From assembly GCA_001692895.1 (NCBI GenBank), contig KV748260.1, forward strand, positions 248,001 to 312,000: DNA of 64,000 nt. The letters run 5' to 3'. Shown piece by piece: positions 24,301 to 36,190 of this stretch. The notes beneath the pieces were generated by a model. The model was not told the DNA's origin and did not search any database. It worked only from the letters and a program-made list of their open reading frames with translations. Position 1 is the first letter of the stretch; each line of letters begins with the position of its first letter. The position numbers and the translations under genes are program-made. This stretch comes from Cenococcum geophilum 1.58 (Eukaryota > Ascomycota > Dothideomycetes > Gloniales > Gloniaceae).

Positions 24301-25412
24301 TGGCGGTGGTTTTAGAGTCCGCTTTCCCTAAGTTACTTAATAGGGTAGTCTTTATATTTAAGTTCGCGGCGCGCCTATTGCTTCTAGCCTACGGGGCGCT
24401 TACGTTCTTCTAGTTTTCCTTTAATAGGGTAGCTAGGGAAACTAGCTAATCTTAAGTTTATAGAAACTCCTAATAGTTGGTAACCGTAAGCCGTAGCTTC
24501 GCGAATAGGTGTATTATTAGATGCTTTGCATTATAGGGAGGATTAATTTGTGCTTCTAAGGAGGTTAGGTAAGCAGTAAACTTATTTATAGGTTAATCGG
24601 TTCGTTGCATTGCCCTTATATATATTAAGGCTACATAGAGTTCTTAATTAACAGGACTTTTAATTTGGTTAATTAGGAATTCTATTAGCTCCTTTTAGGT
24701 AAACTGCGTGTCTAGGTAGTTATCTTTATACTACAGCCAAAGGGTTTAGTTAGTCCCCTTTATATATTGCATAGTAAACGCGACTTTAGTATCCTTATCC
24801 GTGAAGCCGTTATGCTCTAGGCGGAACGCCAGCTTTAAGCTATCGCGGAAGTCTTAGTGCTCTTATATAGTCTTACTATAATATAGAGCAATCTTCTCTA
24901 TTTTAACGGCCCGTTTTAACGGAGCGCCTATTATATTAGTAGCCTTTCGCTTAAGGTTTAGACGCATCTGGCTACTATCTAAGTACTCTAATAGGATAGT
25001 TTAAGGTTATAGATCTGGGTTAGGAATAGGAGTTAACGTTACCTCGCCGCGTTAACGCCGTCTTAGTACTTCCACCTCTTCCCTAAGCAAGTATAGTTTT
25101 CTTTGCTCTAGGAGTTATAGCTTCTCATTTTCTAGCCGTTATATTTCTTCCTATATATCCCCTTTATCCGTAGCTTCTAGTTCTATTTAGGATAATATGG
25201 GTTCGCCTATATTATCCTAGGGCCGATCCCTAGGCTCGGTAGTACGCACTACGCTAGTACGCCCTCGTCTCGCCATTAGGTCAATAGGCTGCGATATAGT
25301 TAATAAATATAGGTCGTCTTCTTAACAGAGGGTTGCCGCTATATAGTCGTGGCCTTAGCAGACCGCTGTGTTGTTGGGCCACTACCCCTAAAAAGGGATA
25401 AGAATTTAGTAC
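21338..25412 (-). pseudogene. Gypsy III gag, protease, RT, RNase H and integrase N-terminal half
   Basis: Minus strand, from 25,412 down. Gag ends in a damaged zinc knuckle near 24,220-24,270 (YKNCGKLGYWW for a CxxCxxxxGHxxxxC motif). The protease and RT follow; the RT active site reads VYLNNILIFS near 22,990-23,025, both Asp turned to Asn. RNase H ends in an open stretch at 22,152-22,358 with TDYNNLKGFIKVKALNRRQA and WAIVLAAYNFVIKHRVGK, strongly diagnostic for gypsy RNase H. The integrase start, with DFIIGLPPSK near 21,450-21,480, is cut by gypsy II-1 and continues at 14,974. Confidence 0.88.
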
Positions 25413-25615
25413 TGTTAGGACGCTAAGGTCCTTAGGGTATGTAGTAACGTGATAACAGTAGCGGGATATAAAGAGTATCTGGTTCTTAATGAAGTAGAAC
25501 TATAGAACTAAATTCTCCTGTTCTCTAATGTGGGGCGACTATGTTTTATAGGCGCCTTGCCTGCGCCTTGCCTGCGCTAAGCCGGTTACGGCCAGTGTGT
25601 CTTTATAGCCTAACA
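25413..25615 (-). repeat. 5' LTR of gypsy III
   Basis: 203 bp, the partner of 10,651-10,853, and slightly more RIP-mutated than that copy. Confidence 0.93.
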
Positions 25616-25620
25616 ACTGG

Positions 25621-27906
25621 ATATCCTGCTAATAACTGTAATAGTTTAATATATCCCTTTTAAAGATTTTCCTAGATAAACTCCTTTAGTACTCTGCCTT
25701 CTTTTTTAGTAAGCTTATAGATTAGAAAAAACCTTAGACTTATTCCTAGTTCTAATTTTATTTTATAGTCCTATACTACATATTCTAATAGCTTTTTACT
25801 TTTTAGTAACTATAGTTTCTTACTATACTTATAGTATCTCTTTAGTATATAACTTAATCCCTAATTAGTCTCCTTATATATTGCTTCAACTTAGTACTAT
25901 ACTAACTTGGTTTATTATTATATTTTACGGCATTAAGTATCTCTAATATTAACTTAACTGGTAATCTAATTAATCTTTAGATTATATTCCTGTAACTAAG
26001 GCATTCCTAATACTGCCTTATTATTCCCTAATAGTAATATATTAAAAGATATTTTAACTTATCTCCCTTTAATGGTTATCTAAATTAGTCCTGTTTTAAG
26101 ATTAATAATACCTCCTTTATAGGCTATTAGATCTTCTAAAATTATTACTAATAAATAAAGGTGCTCTTTTTATCTATATAGTAGCCCCATCCTTTTAACT
26201 ACTATTAGTAAGATATAGTTTTGTATTACTTTACTATTTACTAACGCTTTAAACTAATAATCTTACTAATTAACTTTTAGGTTTAGGTATTATCCTTAAA
26301 TTCCTTTAAGGGTCTAAGGCTTTACTACTAGCTCTCTCTAGTTCTATAGGCCTTTACTTTTCCTAACTATTAGCTACTTAATCCTATTACGCTTAGCTTA
26401 TTCTTTAGCTAATACCTAGTTTATTTCTTATCTTTAATATACTATAGATATATATTTTCTAGGTATTCCTACTACTATTATCCGTCTAAGCATTCTTCCG
26501 TAAGGAATCTTCCTAGTTAAAGTATTAAATCTCCTTTCTCTTAAACTTCTACTGGATGCCAGCCGTATATATACTTGGCATTTTTATACCATTATTTATC
26601 TATTATCTAGTATATCCTTATAGGGTATTTCTAATTCTTTTTCTTTGGATTCTTATACATTTTATATATATTATCTACGTATATAATCTATAATAGCGTA
26701 TAGTATGCTATATGTTTTAGGTTAACTCTTAGCTTATTTTTATCCTTAAGTTTAAACTTTTATTATGCTAATCTAAATATTACGGCTTTATTTGCGGGTA
26801 TTAAGATACGTCTCTTACTTCTCTAGTCCTCTAATCGTTCCTCTAAATCCTTTAACGTTATAATTAAGGCTCCCTTAATATAATTTATCGCTTTTTCCGT
26901 AATTAGGTGGTCTTAGATAACTTTGTTATCCAACTATATATAGAAATCTTCCTACTTATTATTATGTCGTTGCCTATACCACTTTTAGTATAGCTATTAG
27001 AGTATATACGGCTTATCCATAAGGAAGTATCTTCTTATTATTACGTTATAACAGCCTTTTATATGTCGTTCTTTAAACCTAGTTAGAATCCCTAGATTCT
27101 CTTTATTTTCTAGTTTAGTAAGCCACTTAGCTCTTAGTATGCCTATTCTTAGCCTATTAGTAATTCTTTATACAGGTGCTCTATCCCCTATACGACTTAG
27201 TATATTAGATCTTATGTCTAGTTTCTTTTCTTACTATATATGGATTCTTGCTCTAAACTTATCTATAGTTTCTTATTATTTACGTCTTATAATTAAATCT
27301 TTAAAGTTCTCTTACTTCTTAATCGCCGTATTAACTTTTTAATCTTTAGGTTAAATACTATATTTACCTAGTAAGTCTTCTAGGTCTATATATCTGTTTC
27401 CTAGTCTAATTACTATTTATACTGCAGATTCTCTAATCTATAAAGAAGCCCCTTGCCTCTTACTTATAGGTGTCCTAATTTATACTTTAAATTCTTAATC
27501 TCTTAAATTCTTTAACCCTAAGCTTGCTTCTAACTTAAGCTTAGCTCTAGCCTTAGTCTAATTAAGCTTTATTAGTGTTCTTATCTCGTCTTAAGAGTTT
27601 TATACCTTTAGGAAACTTCGTCCTAAGCTTATTTATATATTGCTAAACTAAGCCGTTGCTCTATCCCATTGGTTTTTATCTATTGTAGGTCCTTAAGCAT
27701 ACCTTATCTTATCTTAAGAATCTTAGTCGTCTCTTATCTTATCTTAAGAATCTTAAGCCTTTAGCCTTTTACCTTTATTAAGTAGTAAGCTAGCACTAGT
27801 AGTTGTCTGCTTGCTTAATTATCTCTAAATATTACTTCTTCCGTCTTATAAAGCAATAGATGCTGTATCTAACAGTGTTATAATACCCGTTACTAAACCT
27901 TGCTCT
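25621..27906 (-). pseudogene. Gypsy I copy A, middle part: gag-pol spacer, protease, RT start
   Basis: This is the minus-strand match of copy C about 49,900-52,050. It includes the region after the gag zinc knuckle, the long lysine/glutamine-rich spacer, the aspartic protease and the first RT blocks. It lies between gypsy III and gypsy II-2, with the GCTCT duplication of II-2 at 27,902-27,906. An open plus-strand stretch at 27,139-27,342 is the antisense of this region and not a gene. Confidence 0.85.
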
Positions 27907-28098
27907 TATTACGGGACGGGGCAGTGGCTATAAGACGTATATATTTAAGGAGTCTATAAGACGTTACGCGATCAATCGTAAGGGTCAAGGGCGTAAGGAG
28001 GTAATATACCTACGCGTAGCTGACATAAGCTGTACGCGAGGTGTACGTAAGAGCACGGGGCTCTCCTATAGAGGCCCCTGTGGTGGGGTTCCGTAACA
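27907..28098 (-). repeat. 3' LTR of gypsy II-2
   Basis: 192 bp starting TATTACGGGACGG (RIP form of TGTCACGGG) and ending CCGTAACA. A polypurine tract (GAGGGGGGGTAGT on the minus strand) follows. Confidence 0.94.
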
Positions 28099-31000
28099 CT
28101 ACCCCCCCTCCTATAGAGGCGGAGCTCCGGCGACGCTGTGGTTATTATATATATATAGAAGGGACACTTAGGGTATAGAAAAGAAGAAAAGGGGGGTATT
28201 ACTAAAGGCTTAAAATAACGTTATGTAATAAGGCTTGGCATCTAAGAATCTAACTAATTAGATAACTTTAACCGCCAGTTAAAGTTCCTGGATATCTTAA
28301 CGATATTCTAGTCACGTAATCGCACTTTACCACAATCTAACGGCAATCTAACGGCAATTTGCCCCTACGTGGTAATGTATAATGGTTTAACTCTATAAGG
28401 GCTCCTATAGAGGATTAGGTATAAAATCTCTGCTTAGGCCTAGTTTCTATAGGTTTACGTAGTAAAAGTCGCTGATTAGATCCTTTGCATTTTTAAAGTC
28501 TTTCTATGGTTGCCATTCTGGCTAGTTTATATCGAATCCTATATATATAGCTTTGTAGTAGAGCTGTCGTCCTCTGCCTTTGCCAAAGTATTTAGAGTTA
28601 ATAATTCGTTTAACGGTCCACTTCTTATGGTTCTTATCTTCGTTCTTATCTTGGATTAGTACTGGTAGGGGTTTAGGCTATATCTACCCTAGTAAGGGGT
28701 TAGGCTGGTAAAGGTATAGTAGCTATAGGTAAAATATAGGCTATATCCCGCGGGTAGCTAGGGTAGGTAGAAGCTCTAGCTCGTATACGGCTCCCCTATT
28801 AATAACTTATTTAATTAGGTAGGGGCTAAGGTTCTTATAATTAAATAACTTTATAGGCCTCTGCGTAGAGATATTATATACATCTAGCTATACCCAGTCG
28901 CCAACACGCATCTCTAGTGGTGGCGTTCTATAATAGTCGGCGAAGTAGGCCTACTTTGCTTAAGCCTAGGCCATTTCTCCCTTGTAGTAGTTAAGTAGAT
29001 TTTTTATATGGTCTGTATGCTAGTTAGCAAGTAGTATCTTAAGGCGTTTTCTATATAGCAGTTTCTTATTAATAGGTTCTAGTAGTTCTATGCCGGATTG
29101 GGGGTAATATCCCTTATTTGCGAAGAACGGGGTAAGTCCTATAGTAGTTAAGACGTAATTATTCGCTATAAATTTACCTAGTAGGAGGTAATCCACCTAG
29201 TTATCTTAACTATAGGCGACTACCTATTATAGGTACGCTTTTATACTAGCATTAGCGTTTTCCAGTTACCTAGCAGTTTTATAGTAAAAGAATATAGACA
29301 TCTTAACGGAGATGCTAAGGTGTTAGCAGATTCGTCTCTATATATTAGAGCCGAACTATATACCTTAGTCGGACGTAATCAAGTTAGGTAACCTATATAA
29401 TCAGTAAATTTCGTAAAGGAAGGCGTTAGTAACATCACTAATAGCTACGCCTTTAGTTAGGATATAGTGGCGCTCTTTTATAAGTCGGCATATTATTATA
29501 AGGATGTTCTTATAGGTACGGCCATATCGCTTATAGGGTAGTAGGTTAACAACGAAATCTATGGCGATATCTGCCTATCGTTATATAGGTACTAGTAGAG
29601 GGTGTAGTAGTCCTTAGTACTTTATATTAAAGGCCTTAGCGCGCTTATAACTATAATAGGCGCCTATAAAGCGTTTAACTAAGTCTATTATTTTAGGCTA
29701 GAAGTAGTATCGGCTAAGAAGCTTATAGGTTCCTCTTCTACCTAGGTGGCCGCTTAATTAAAAGTCGTAAGCCATTTAAATTAGTTACTGTTGTAAATTT
29801 TCTAAGTTAGGGACAAATAGACGGCCTCTATAATAGAGCCTATTCTCTTTTACTTCTAAGGCTGCTATATTAATCTAGCCTAAGCTTTAGAGTTTAGTTA
29901 GCAGCGTATAGGCGCTAGCGGTCTTTACGGCAATAAGTTAATACAGTAATAGGTTAATAAAGGTGTTATATACCGTGGTAATAAGCTCGTTAATTTTAAG
30001 AGGTAATTCTAGTTTTATAGTGTGGAGCTAAGGTACAGTTAGCTCTATTGTAGGTAGCATACCTAAGGCTAAATTCCGTGCTTTTAGGATTATCTATTAT
30101 TAGAACTGGTTGTAGGGGTTATCTTTAAACTAAGGAAGGTCTTATAAGTGGCGTGTTAGGCTATTAGGCTTAGTACCTTATACTTCTAGCCTATATGCGA
30201 TTTTAAAGTTAAAACTAAAGAGGAACTTGTTCCAGCGTACTTAGCATTAGTTTAGCTATTTCGTAGTTATAAAGTACTTAAGGTTATAATAATCTGTAAG
30301 GACTTTAGTTAGCTAGTTAGGTTCTACTAAGAAAAGTTCCGGTCGGAATTCCTTAAACGCTTATATAATCGCGAGAAGTTCCTTATTATAGATCTCGTAG
30401 TTATATTCTTATAGTATAAGCTTAGATAAATAAAATGCGACTAGGTAGAGGAGACCGTTATTACCCATCTAAAAAAGGATGCCTATATTAACGTGGTCTA
30501 AGGAGTTAGTTTTAAGATAGAGTTGTTATTCTAGTATAAAGTAAGCTAGAATAGGTGCTTTAGTAAAAGCATCTTTAAGGTCTTAGAACGCCTTCTCGCA
30601 TTTAGGCGTCTAGATAAAATATAAATATATTTTTCTTCCTTTTACGGAAAGGCCCTTTATTTATATTATTGCTATAAGTAGTACTATAATACCTAAGAAG
30701 TTATATATAAATTTTTAATAGAAGTTAGTAAAACTGAGGAAAGCTTATATATCTTTAATGCAGTTAGGGGTTTGCTATTTAGTAATTATATATACCTTCT
30801 TGGGGTCCATACAAACACCCTTAGTAGTGATAATTAGTTTAAGGTATTTTACTTCTATAACTAAGAATTCGCACTTTTTTAAATTAATATAAAGTCCTAT
30901 ATCCCTAAAGCACTATAGAACCTTTTAAACGTGCTTAGTATACTTAAAAGGGTTATCGCTATAAATAAGTATATCGTCTAGGTACGCAGAGCAGAAGTCG

Positions 31001-34000
31001 TTAAGGTAGTCCTATAAGGCGTTATTAATATAGCTTTAGAAGCTGCCTAGGCCGTTACATACGCTAAAGGGTATAACGGTATATTTAAATTAGCTAAAGC
31101 GTAATACAAATATGGTTTTTTATTCGTCACCTTCTTATATTTAGAGGCAGTTAAAGGCGGCAATAATATCGAGCTTAGTATAGATTTTGGCTTAGCTAAG
31201 CCGCTTAAAAGTCTTATGTATAAGCGGTATAAGGTATCGGTTCTTAATTATAATAGCGTTAAGTCCTCTATAGTTAACGCAGAATTAAATACCTCCTCTT
31301 AGCTTCTTAGTAAAGAGGATAGAGGCGGCTACTAGGGATATGCTGGGGCGAATAAACCCTTTATTAAGGTATTTATTAATATACTTTTTAATAACTAGAA
31401 GTTCGTCTTTTAACATTAGGTAAAATCTCTTATAGGGTAGCATTTTTCCTTATTTAATATTAATGGTATAGTTATTAGGTCAATATAAGGGGAGTATATC
31501 TGCGCTCTTTTATAAGCATACGTTAATAAAGTTATAGTACCTCTTAGGGAGGAGCTTACGGAGTTCCTCGTTAGTAAGTCCTTTTTTAAGCTTTATAAAC
31601 TTCTTAAAGTCTAAAGGTAAAAGTCCATAGAGTTCTACGGGGGCATTATTTTTTAGGAGGTTAACTATATTTATCCTATTACTATAGAGGATATAGTTCT
31701 ATTCTTTATTAAGCTTATATAGTNGTAATTAGNAGGCTACGGTAACAGTCTAGCCTTTCCTACGTACTATGCGGTAGAAGGCCACAGTACTTATATAGTG
31801 GTAGTTAGTTGTAGGTAGGGTAATAAGGGGTTCCTTAGGTTAGTATCCTAGGGAGTAAATAGAGGCGGCTAGGCTATGTCCTAGGCAGGTCTTTCTACAG
31901 TATTTAAAGTTAAAGGTTGCTTCTCTCTTTTTCTAGTTAATGGCGGGGTTATATTATTTAAGCTAGTTTATTCTAAGAATAATAGGGTAGTTAGTAAGTA
32001 GTATAATATAGGCCTAAAGTTCTTCCTGGTGCCTATTTATATCTAGGTAGAGTTATACCATATAGGTAATCTTCTATGCGGTATAACTACTATTAGCGAG
32101 TTATAGGGCGCGGGCTTTAGTAAGGGGTAAGGTAGGTAAGTTATAAGTGCGCATAAATTAGGTATCTATAAATTTATTAGTAGCTCTACAATTAATTATA
32201 GAACGGCTTTTATATTGTTTTTTAGCAGTAGTTCCTATTATAGGTAAAACTATCTATTTCCGTCTATTTATCTTTACTAAGTTATCTATTAAGCAGGCCA
32301 ATATATAGATCCCCTTATTATTAGGGCATCCCAACCTATAACTTAGGGCTAGGACTTAGCGTTTTTCGTTTCCGTATCTAACTCTACTGCTATTACTGCG
32401 TCTTTATCTTATATAGTAGTGGCATATAGTAACGTATTTAGTGTTTAAGGTACTAGGTTAGGTATTAGGCAGCAGCTACTAAACCTAGCCATTAGGCAGT
32501 TTAGGCTATAGCTATAACAGCCTTCTTAACGACATCTATAGCAACGCTTTAGCTTTTAAAGTAGCTCGCGTTCTCCATCTAGTAGCTTCTGCGGGAAGGT
32601 TAGTATAAAAAGGTCGATATTAGGACCAGTAGTATTACTTAGGGTAGTAGGCGTCGGTGGTTTAGTAGGTCCGGAGGGCTTCTATAGGGAGATCTTTAGG
32701 CGGGGGTTTACAGTAGCAATCTAATTCAGTTATTATTCAATCTTCTATATAGCTGCTACCATATTATAAACATTATTATAGTTATAGCTGGCGGCTGCAT
32801 AACTAAGGCAATAAGTGACTTTTTTAAGAAAATCTTTCTAGTCTTTAGTATCGTCTTAGGTGAGGGCTCTAGTATATTCCTAGAATTTAACATAAAACTC
32901 GTTAAATAATTCGGTAGGGCTTATTTTTAGGGCATATAGTTTAGCTCGGTTAGTAGCCAGTAGGTTATAGTCGCGGTATATTAGGTTAAGATCATTAAGA
33001 ACTTCTTAGTGGGACTGCTACTTCTAGGGGCTATTAGTCTCCTATTAGGCGAAGAGTCTGTTAAATAGTATACCCTTTATTCGCCTAATAATATAGCCAA
33101 TCTTAGTATCTTCCATAGGAAAAAGGCAGGCGCTCTAAGTTAGTTTCTTACGGATTTACATCTTCTAGTAGCTATATTTTTTGCGGTCTTCCTAAAAAAC
33201 TAGGGGATTAGGGTAATATACATTAAACCCTACGGTAGCAGCTTAGGTTCGGTTATTATAGCTTTTATCATTACTTTAGTAGGGGTTCCCGTTAGGTAAA
33301 GCTGCTTAGCGCTAACTCTCTGTTAAGCGTTAAGTAGGTAAAGTTGCTGGGGGCATAAAGACTTAAGTAGCGTTATATGCAATAGAGAGGTATCTAGCGT
33401 TATTACAAATGTACTCGTTAAGCTAAGATTATAGGTATTTAATTGTGCCTTCTCTTTTAGTAACTGTAGCAATAAGTATAATCTTAGCCTTCTTTAACTG
33501 TTAGACGTCGCGTTTAGACACACAGAGGTCGTCTTTGGTTTCTTAACGCATATTATTAGCGAGCGCCTCACGAGCTTATAGGTCTTAGATAATATCGCAA
33601 TCTTAAGTAGCACGCATCTCGGCTTATATAAGCTTTAGGTGGTAGTTCTATAAAAGGCGGTAGTATTTATTAGGTTCTCGTGCTACTATTTTTATAAACA
33701 TCTCAGCGTCTCATATTTTAATTTTAATAGGTAGTAGCCCTTTTACTTGCTTGTCCGTAGTTATATAGTTAATAAAAGATAAGACATTATTAGTATCCAT
33801 CTCCTTAGGGGTTAAGGCTAGGGCTAATAAATTAAATTCTCCTGGGATTAATTAGCGTTGTAGGTTAAGTATAGGTATTAGATTATTTTTTAGGTTTAAT
33901 ATAATAGCTAATAAGGAATATTGTCTTACTATTATAGGTTCCTTAGAAGTATAAAGTAAGGTAACTTATAGGCACGCTGCTTTTAGCAGCGCCTATAGTA

Positions 34001-34059
34001 TTATAAAGACGTAAAATTAGTTATAGGCTGGGTGTTAGTAGTAAAAAGGCGCAACGTAA
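28099..34059 (-). pseudogene. Gypsy II-2 gag-pol, RIP-inactivated
   Basis: Colinear with the gag-pol of gypsy II-1: chromodomain near 28,480-28,650 (LFNSKYFGKGRG-like), integrase about 28,950-30,180, RNase H about 30,200-30,730, RT about 30,740-31,500 with the YLDD motif near 30,965-30,985 still present, then protease and gag up to 34,059. It carries RIP stops and a few single-base losses relative to copy 1 around 31,720-32,110. Confidence 0.86.
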
Positions 34060-34251
34060 TGTTATGGGACGGGGCAGTGGCTACAAGACGTATGTATTCG
34101 AGGAGTCTATAAGACGTTGCGCGATCAATCGTAAGGGTCGAGGGCGTAAGGAGGTAATATACCTACGCGTAGCTGACATAAGCTATACGCAAGGTATACG
34201 CGAGAGCACGGGGCTCTCCTATGGAGGCCCCTGCGGTGGGGTTCCGTAACA
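34060..34251 (-). repeat. 5' LTR of gypsy II-2
   Basis: 192 bp, the partner of 27,907-28,098. Confidence 0.94.
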
Positions 34252-34256
34252 GCTCT

Positions 34257-35759
34257 ATAGTGGTCTTAGTCTCTACTTCTATTACATTATTAAGGTTTAG
34301 ATACCCCTAATTAGTTCCTTTATTATCCTTATTACTATTAATTAATAAGTACTCCAACTCTATTATTATTATTACTAATTATTACCTACACGTTGCTATA
34401 ATATCTTAATCTAGCTTATAGAGTTAATCTTATTCTTTATCTAACTCTTTAGTTCCTTTAAGTCCTTTTAACTCTAGCTCTTATAGCTAATAGCTTATAC
34501 CATACTTAGCGTCTTTATAAATTTAGTATACGTTATTATAATAAAACGCAAAACTTCTAATTAAATACTCTTTTGTTCCTTATAGTGCACTATTATCCCT
34601 TTATATATGTGTGTTATATACTATTAATCTAGTTCCCTTTACTATATAATAACTCTAACCACTTCTATAGTCTTTAGCGAAATAACCCTATTTTCCGCAA
34701 TTTATATAAGCTCTATTTTTAAACTATTGCTTTTACTATAGAGTCCGCTTAAACGTCTTCTGCTATTAAGATCCTTGGTTTAGCCTATACTCCTTAGTCC
34801 TATAATTACTTAATCCTTAACCTCTAGGTTTCTATAGTTTTTTACTCCATCTCTTATAGGTTTCTTTAGTACTACTTAGGTCTATTAGCTCTGCACTATA
34901 CCATAATTTCTAACTTAGCTTTAATTATTGCGTGCTTTGTGTCTTATATAACTATAAAACTCTATCCTAACCTCTCTTGGTTTGCTCCCTTTAGTAAATC
35001 CTATTATTAATCTTTATTACTTAATCTATTAACTCCCTTAGGGTATCCGTATTTTCTATTAGAATAATTACGTTCTAGACTTTAGCCTTAAGTCCCTATT
35101 TATACTGTGCTATAAGCGCCCTATTATTTCACTTAACTTATATTGCTAATATTTAAAACTATATTATATACTTAATTACTAAGGTTCGCTATATAATGTC
35201 TTAGAGTTTTCTTTTTACCGTAGTTATTACCTCTAGGTCTCCGAATATTTATGTAAGTCGTTCCGTAAATTCTTTCTAGCTTAAAAATATAAACCGTACT
35301 TCCTGGTTTATAGTTATTATTCCGTTTGCTTATATCTCCGTAAGGTAAAGCTTAAACTATTTAAGTGCCCTTTCTATTAAGAACAGTCCTATATACGCTA
35401 TTCGATCTATAGGTATTACTAGCTTTGCTCCCTTCTATGCTACCTTAAAGTATATTTATATAAGGAATTCTTTAAGCTTTAATCTCTCCCTTAAAAATCT
35501 TTTAATTAATAGTAACTTAATCTTTGCTATGCCTATCCCGTTAATCTTATTTTCGAGTACCGTATTATTTTCTATTAACTAGTTAACTATTTCTTATAAT
35601 TATCCTACCGTCACAGGTTATTGCGAGTTAGTGTCCGCTATATTAGTGTCACCCCCTAACCTTAAAGTAGTTGCCGCCGTTAATGGCGTTATAGTAGCTG
35701 CTTTTGGTAGCATGTTATTCGACTTCCTATATTTAATACTATAACTATAGTAGTAATTA
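34257..35759 (-). pseudogene. Gypsy I copy A gag
   Basis: Minus strand from a likely start ATG at 35,711-35,713 (MLPKAATITPLTAATTLRL). The helical Retrotrans_gag-like region follows to about 34,750, then a zinc knuckle remnant near 34,680-34,715 (NCGKxGYF, consensus CxxCGKxGHF). Gag coats the RNA in the particle. The frame is cut by gypsy II-2 and resumes at 27,901. Confidence 0.85.
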
Positions 35760-36185
35760 TATAACGGAATCTTGTAGTAGGAACTACAATGGGTTCTGTT
35801 AATAGGCTAGGTATATAGGAAATATAAAGATAGTAGTTAACAACGTAATAATAACTGGTAGAGTGGTTGCCTAATAGATTAACTTTAATTGTATTCTAAG
35901 AATTACTATAAGGAAGGAACTATCTAGGTAGGGACTAAGGGTCCTTAAATATATAACTATACTCCTATAAAATCTTCCTTGTACGTAATATACGTATTAT
36001 ATATAATATACGTAACGTACGTAACGTATACTACGTACACTGCGTATAACATTATATAACTCGCTTACTATTTTTCGTCACATGGTTTTACGGGTTCCAT
36101 CCTAGATCGTACTTATATTAACTAACTAGCTTCTTCCGACTTCTCTCTAAGTAGTCGTAATATTGTACTTAAAGCGTTTGTAATA
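35760..36185 (-). repeat. 5' LTR of gypsy I copy A
   Basis: 426 bp, the partner of 6872-7297. It is followed by the GTTTC duplication at 36,186-36,190. Confidence 0.92.
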
Positions 36186-36190
36186 GTTTC

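Larger units (their letters stand above)
10651..25615 (-). mobile_element. Gypsy III, complete Ty3/gypsy element with two nested insertions
   Basis: LTRs of 203 bp lie at 10,651-10,853 and 25,413-25,615 (TGTTAGGACGC... to ...CCTAACA). The target duplication is ACTGG (10,646-10,650 and 25,616-25,620). On the minus strand a G-rich polypurine tract (reverse complement of 10,854-10,870) directly precedes the 3' LTR at the left, which fixes the orientation. It is interrupted by element IV and gypsy II-1, and its own length is 6,581 bp. It sits in the RT gene of gypsy I copy A. Confidence 0.94.
27907..34251 (-). mobile_element. Gypsy II copy 2, complete, nested in gypsy I copy A
   Basis: LTRs of 192 bp lie at 27,907-28,098 and 34,060-34,251. 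The target duplication is GCTCT (27,902-27,906 and 34,252-34,256). The length is 6,345 bp, colinear with gypsy II-1 throughout. The differences I read are mainly C/T and G/A, with small indels and N bases near 31,720-31,920. Confidence 0.95.
6872..36185 (-). mobile_element. Gypsy I copy A, complete, nested in copy B
   Basis: LTRs of 426 bp lie at 6872-7297 and 35,760-36,185 (TATAACGGA... to ...GTAAYA, RIP forms of TGTAACGGA...GTAACA). The target duplication is GTTTC (6867-6871 and 36,186-36,190). The minus-strand internal region is split into three parts by gypsy III (10,651-25,615) and gypsy II-2 (27,907-34,251). The length without insertions is 7,994 bp. Confidence 0.94.

Noticed and set aside
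10651..25615. A single 15-kb giant LTR element
   Set aside because: The apparent length comes from two nested insertions with their own duplications; the element proper is about 6.6 kb.
27139..27342. Plus-strand open frames with hydrophobic text (also 41,005-41,187)
   Set aside because: They are matching antisense positions in gypsy I copies A and B. They are shadows of the minus-strand polyprotein in AT-rich DNA.
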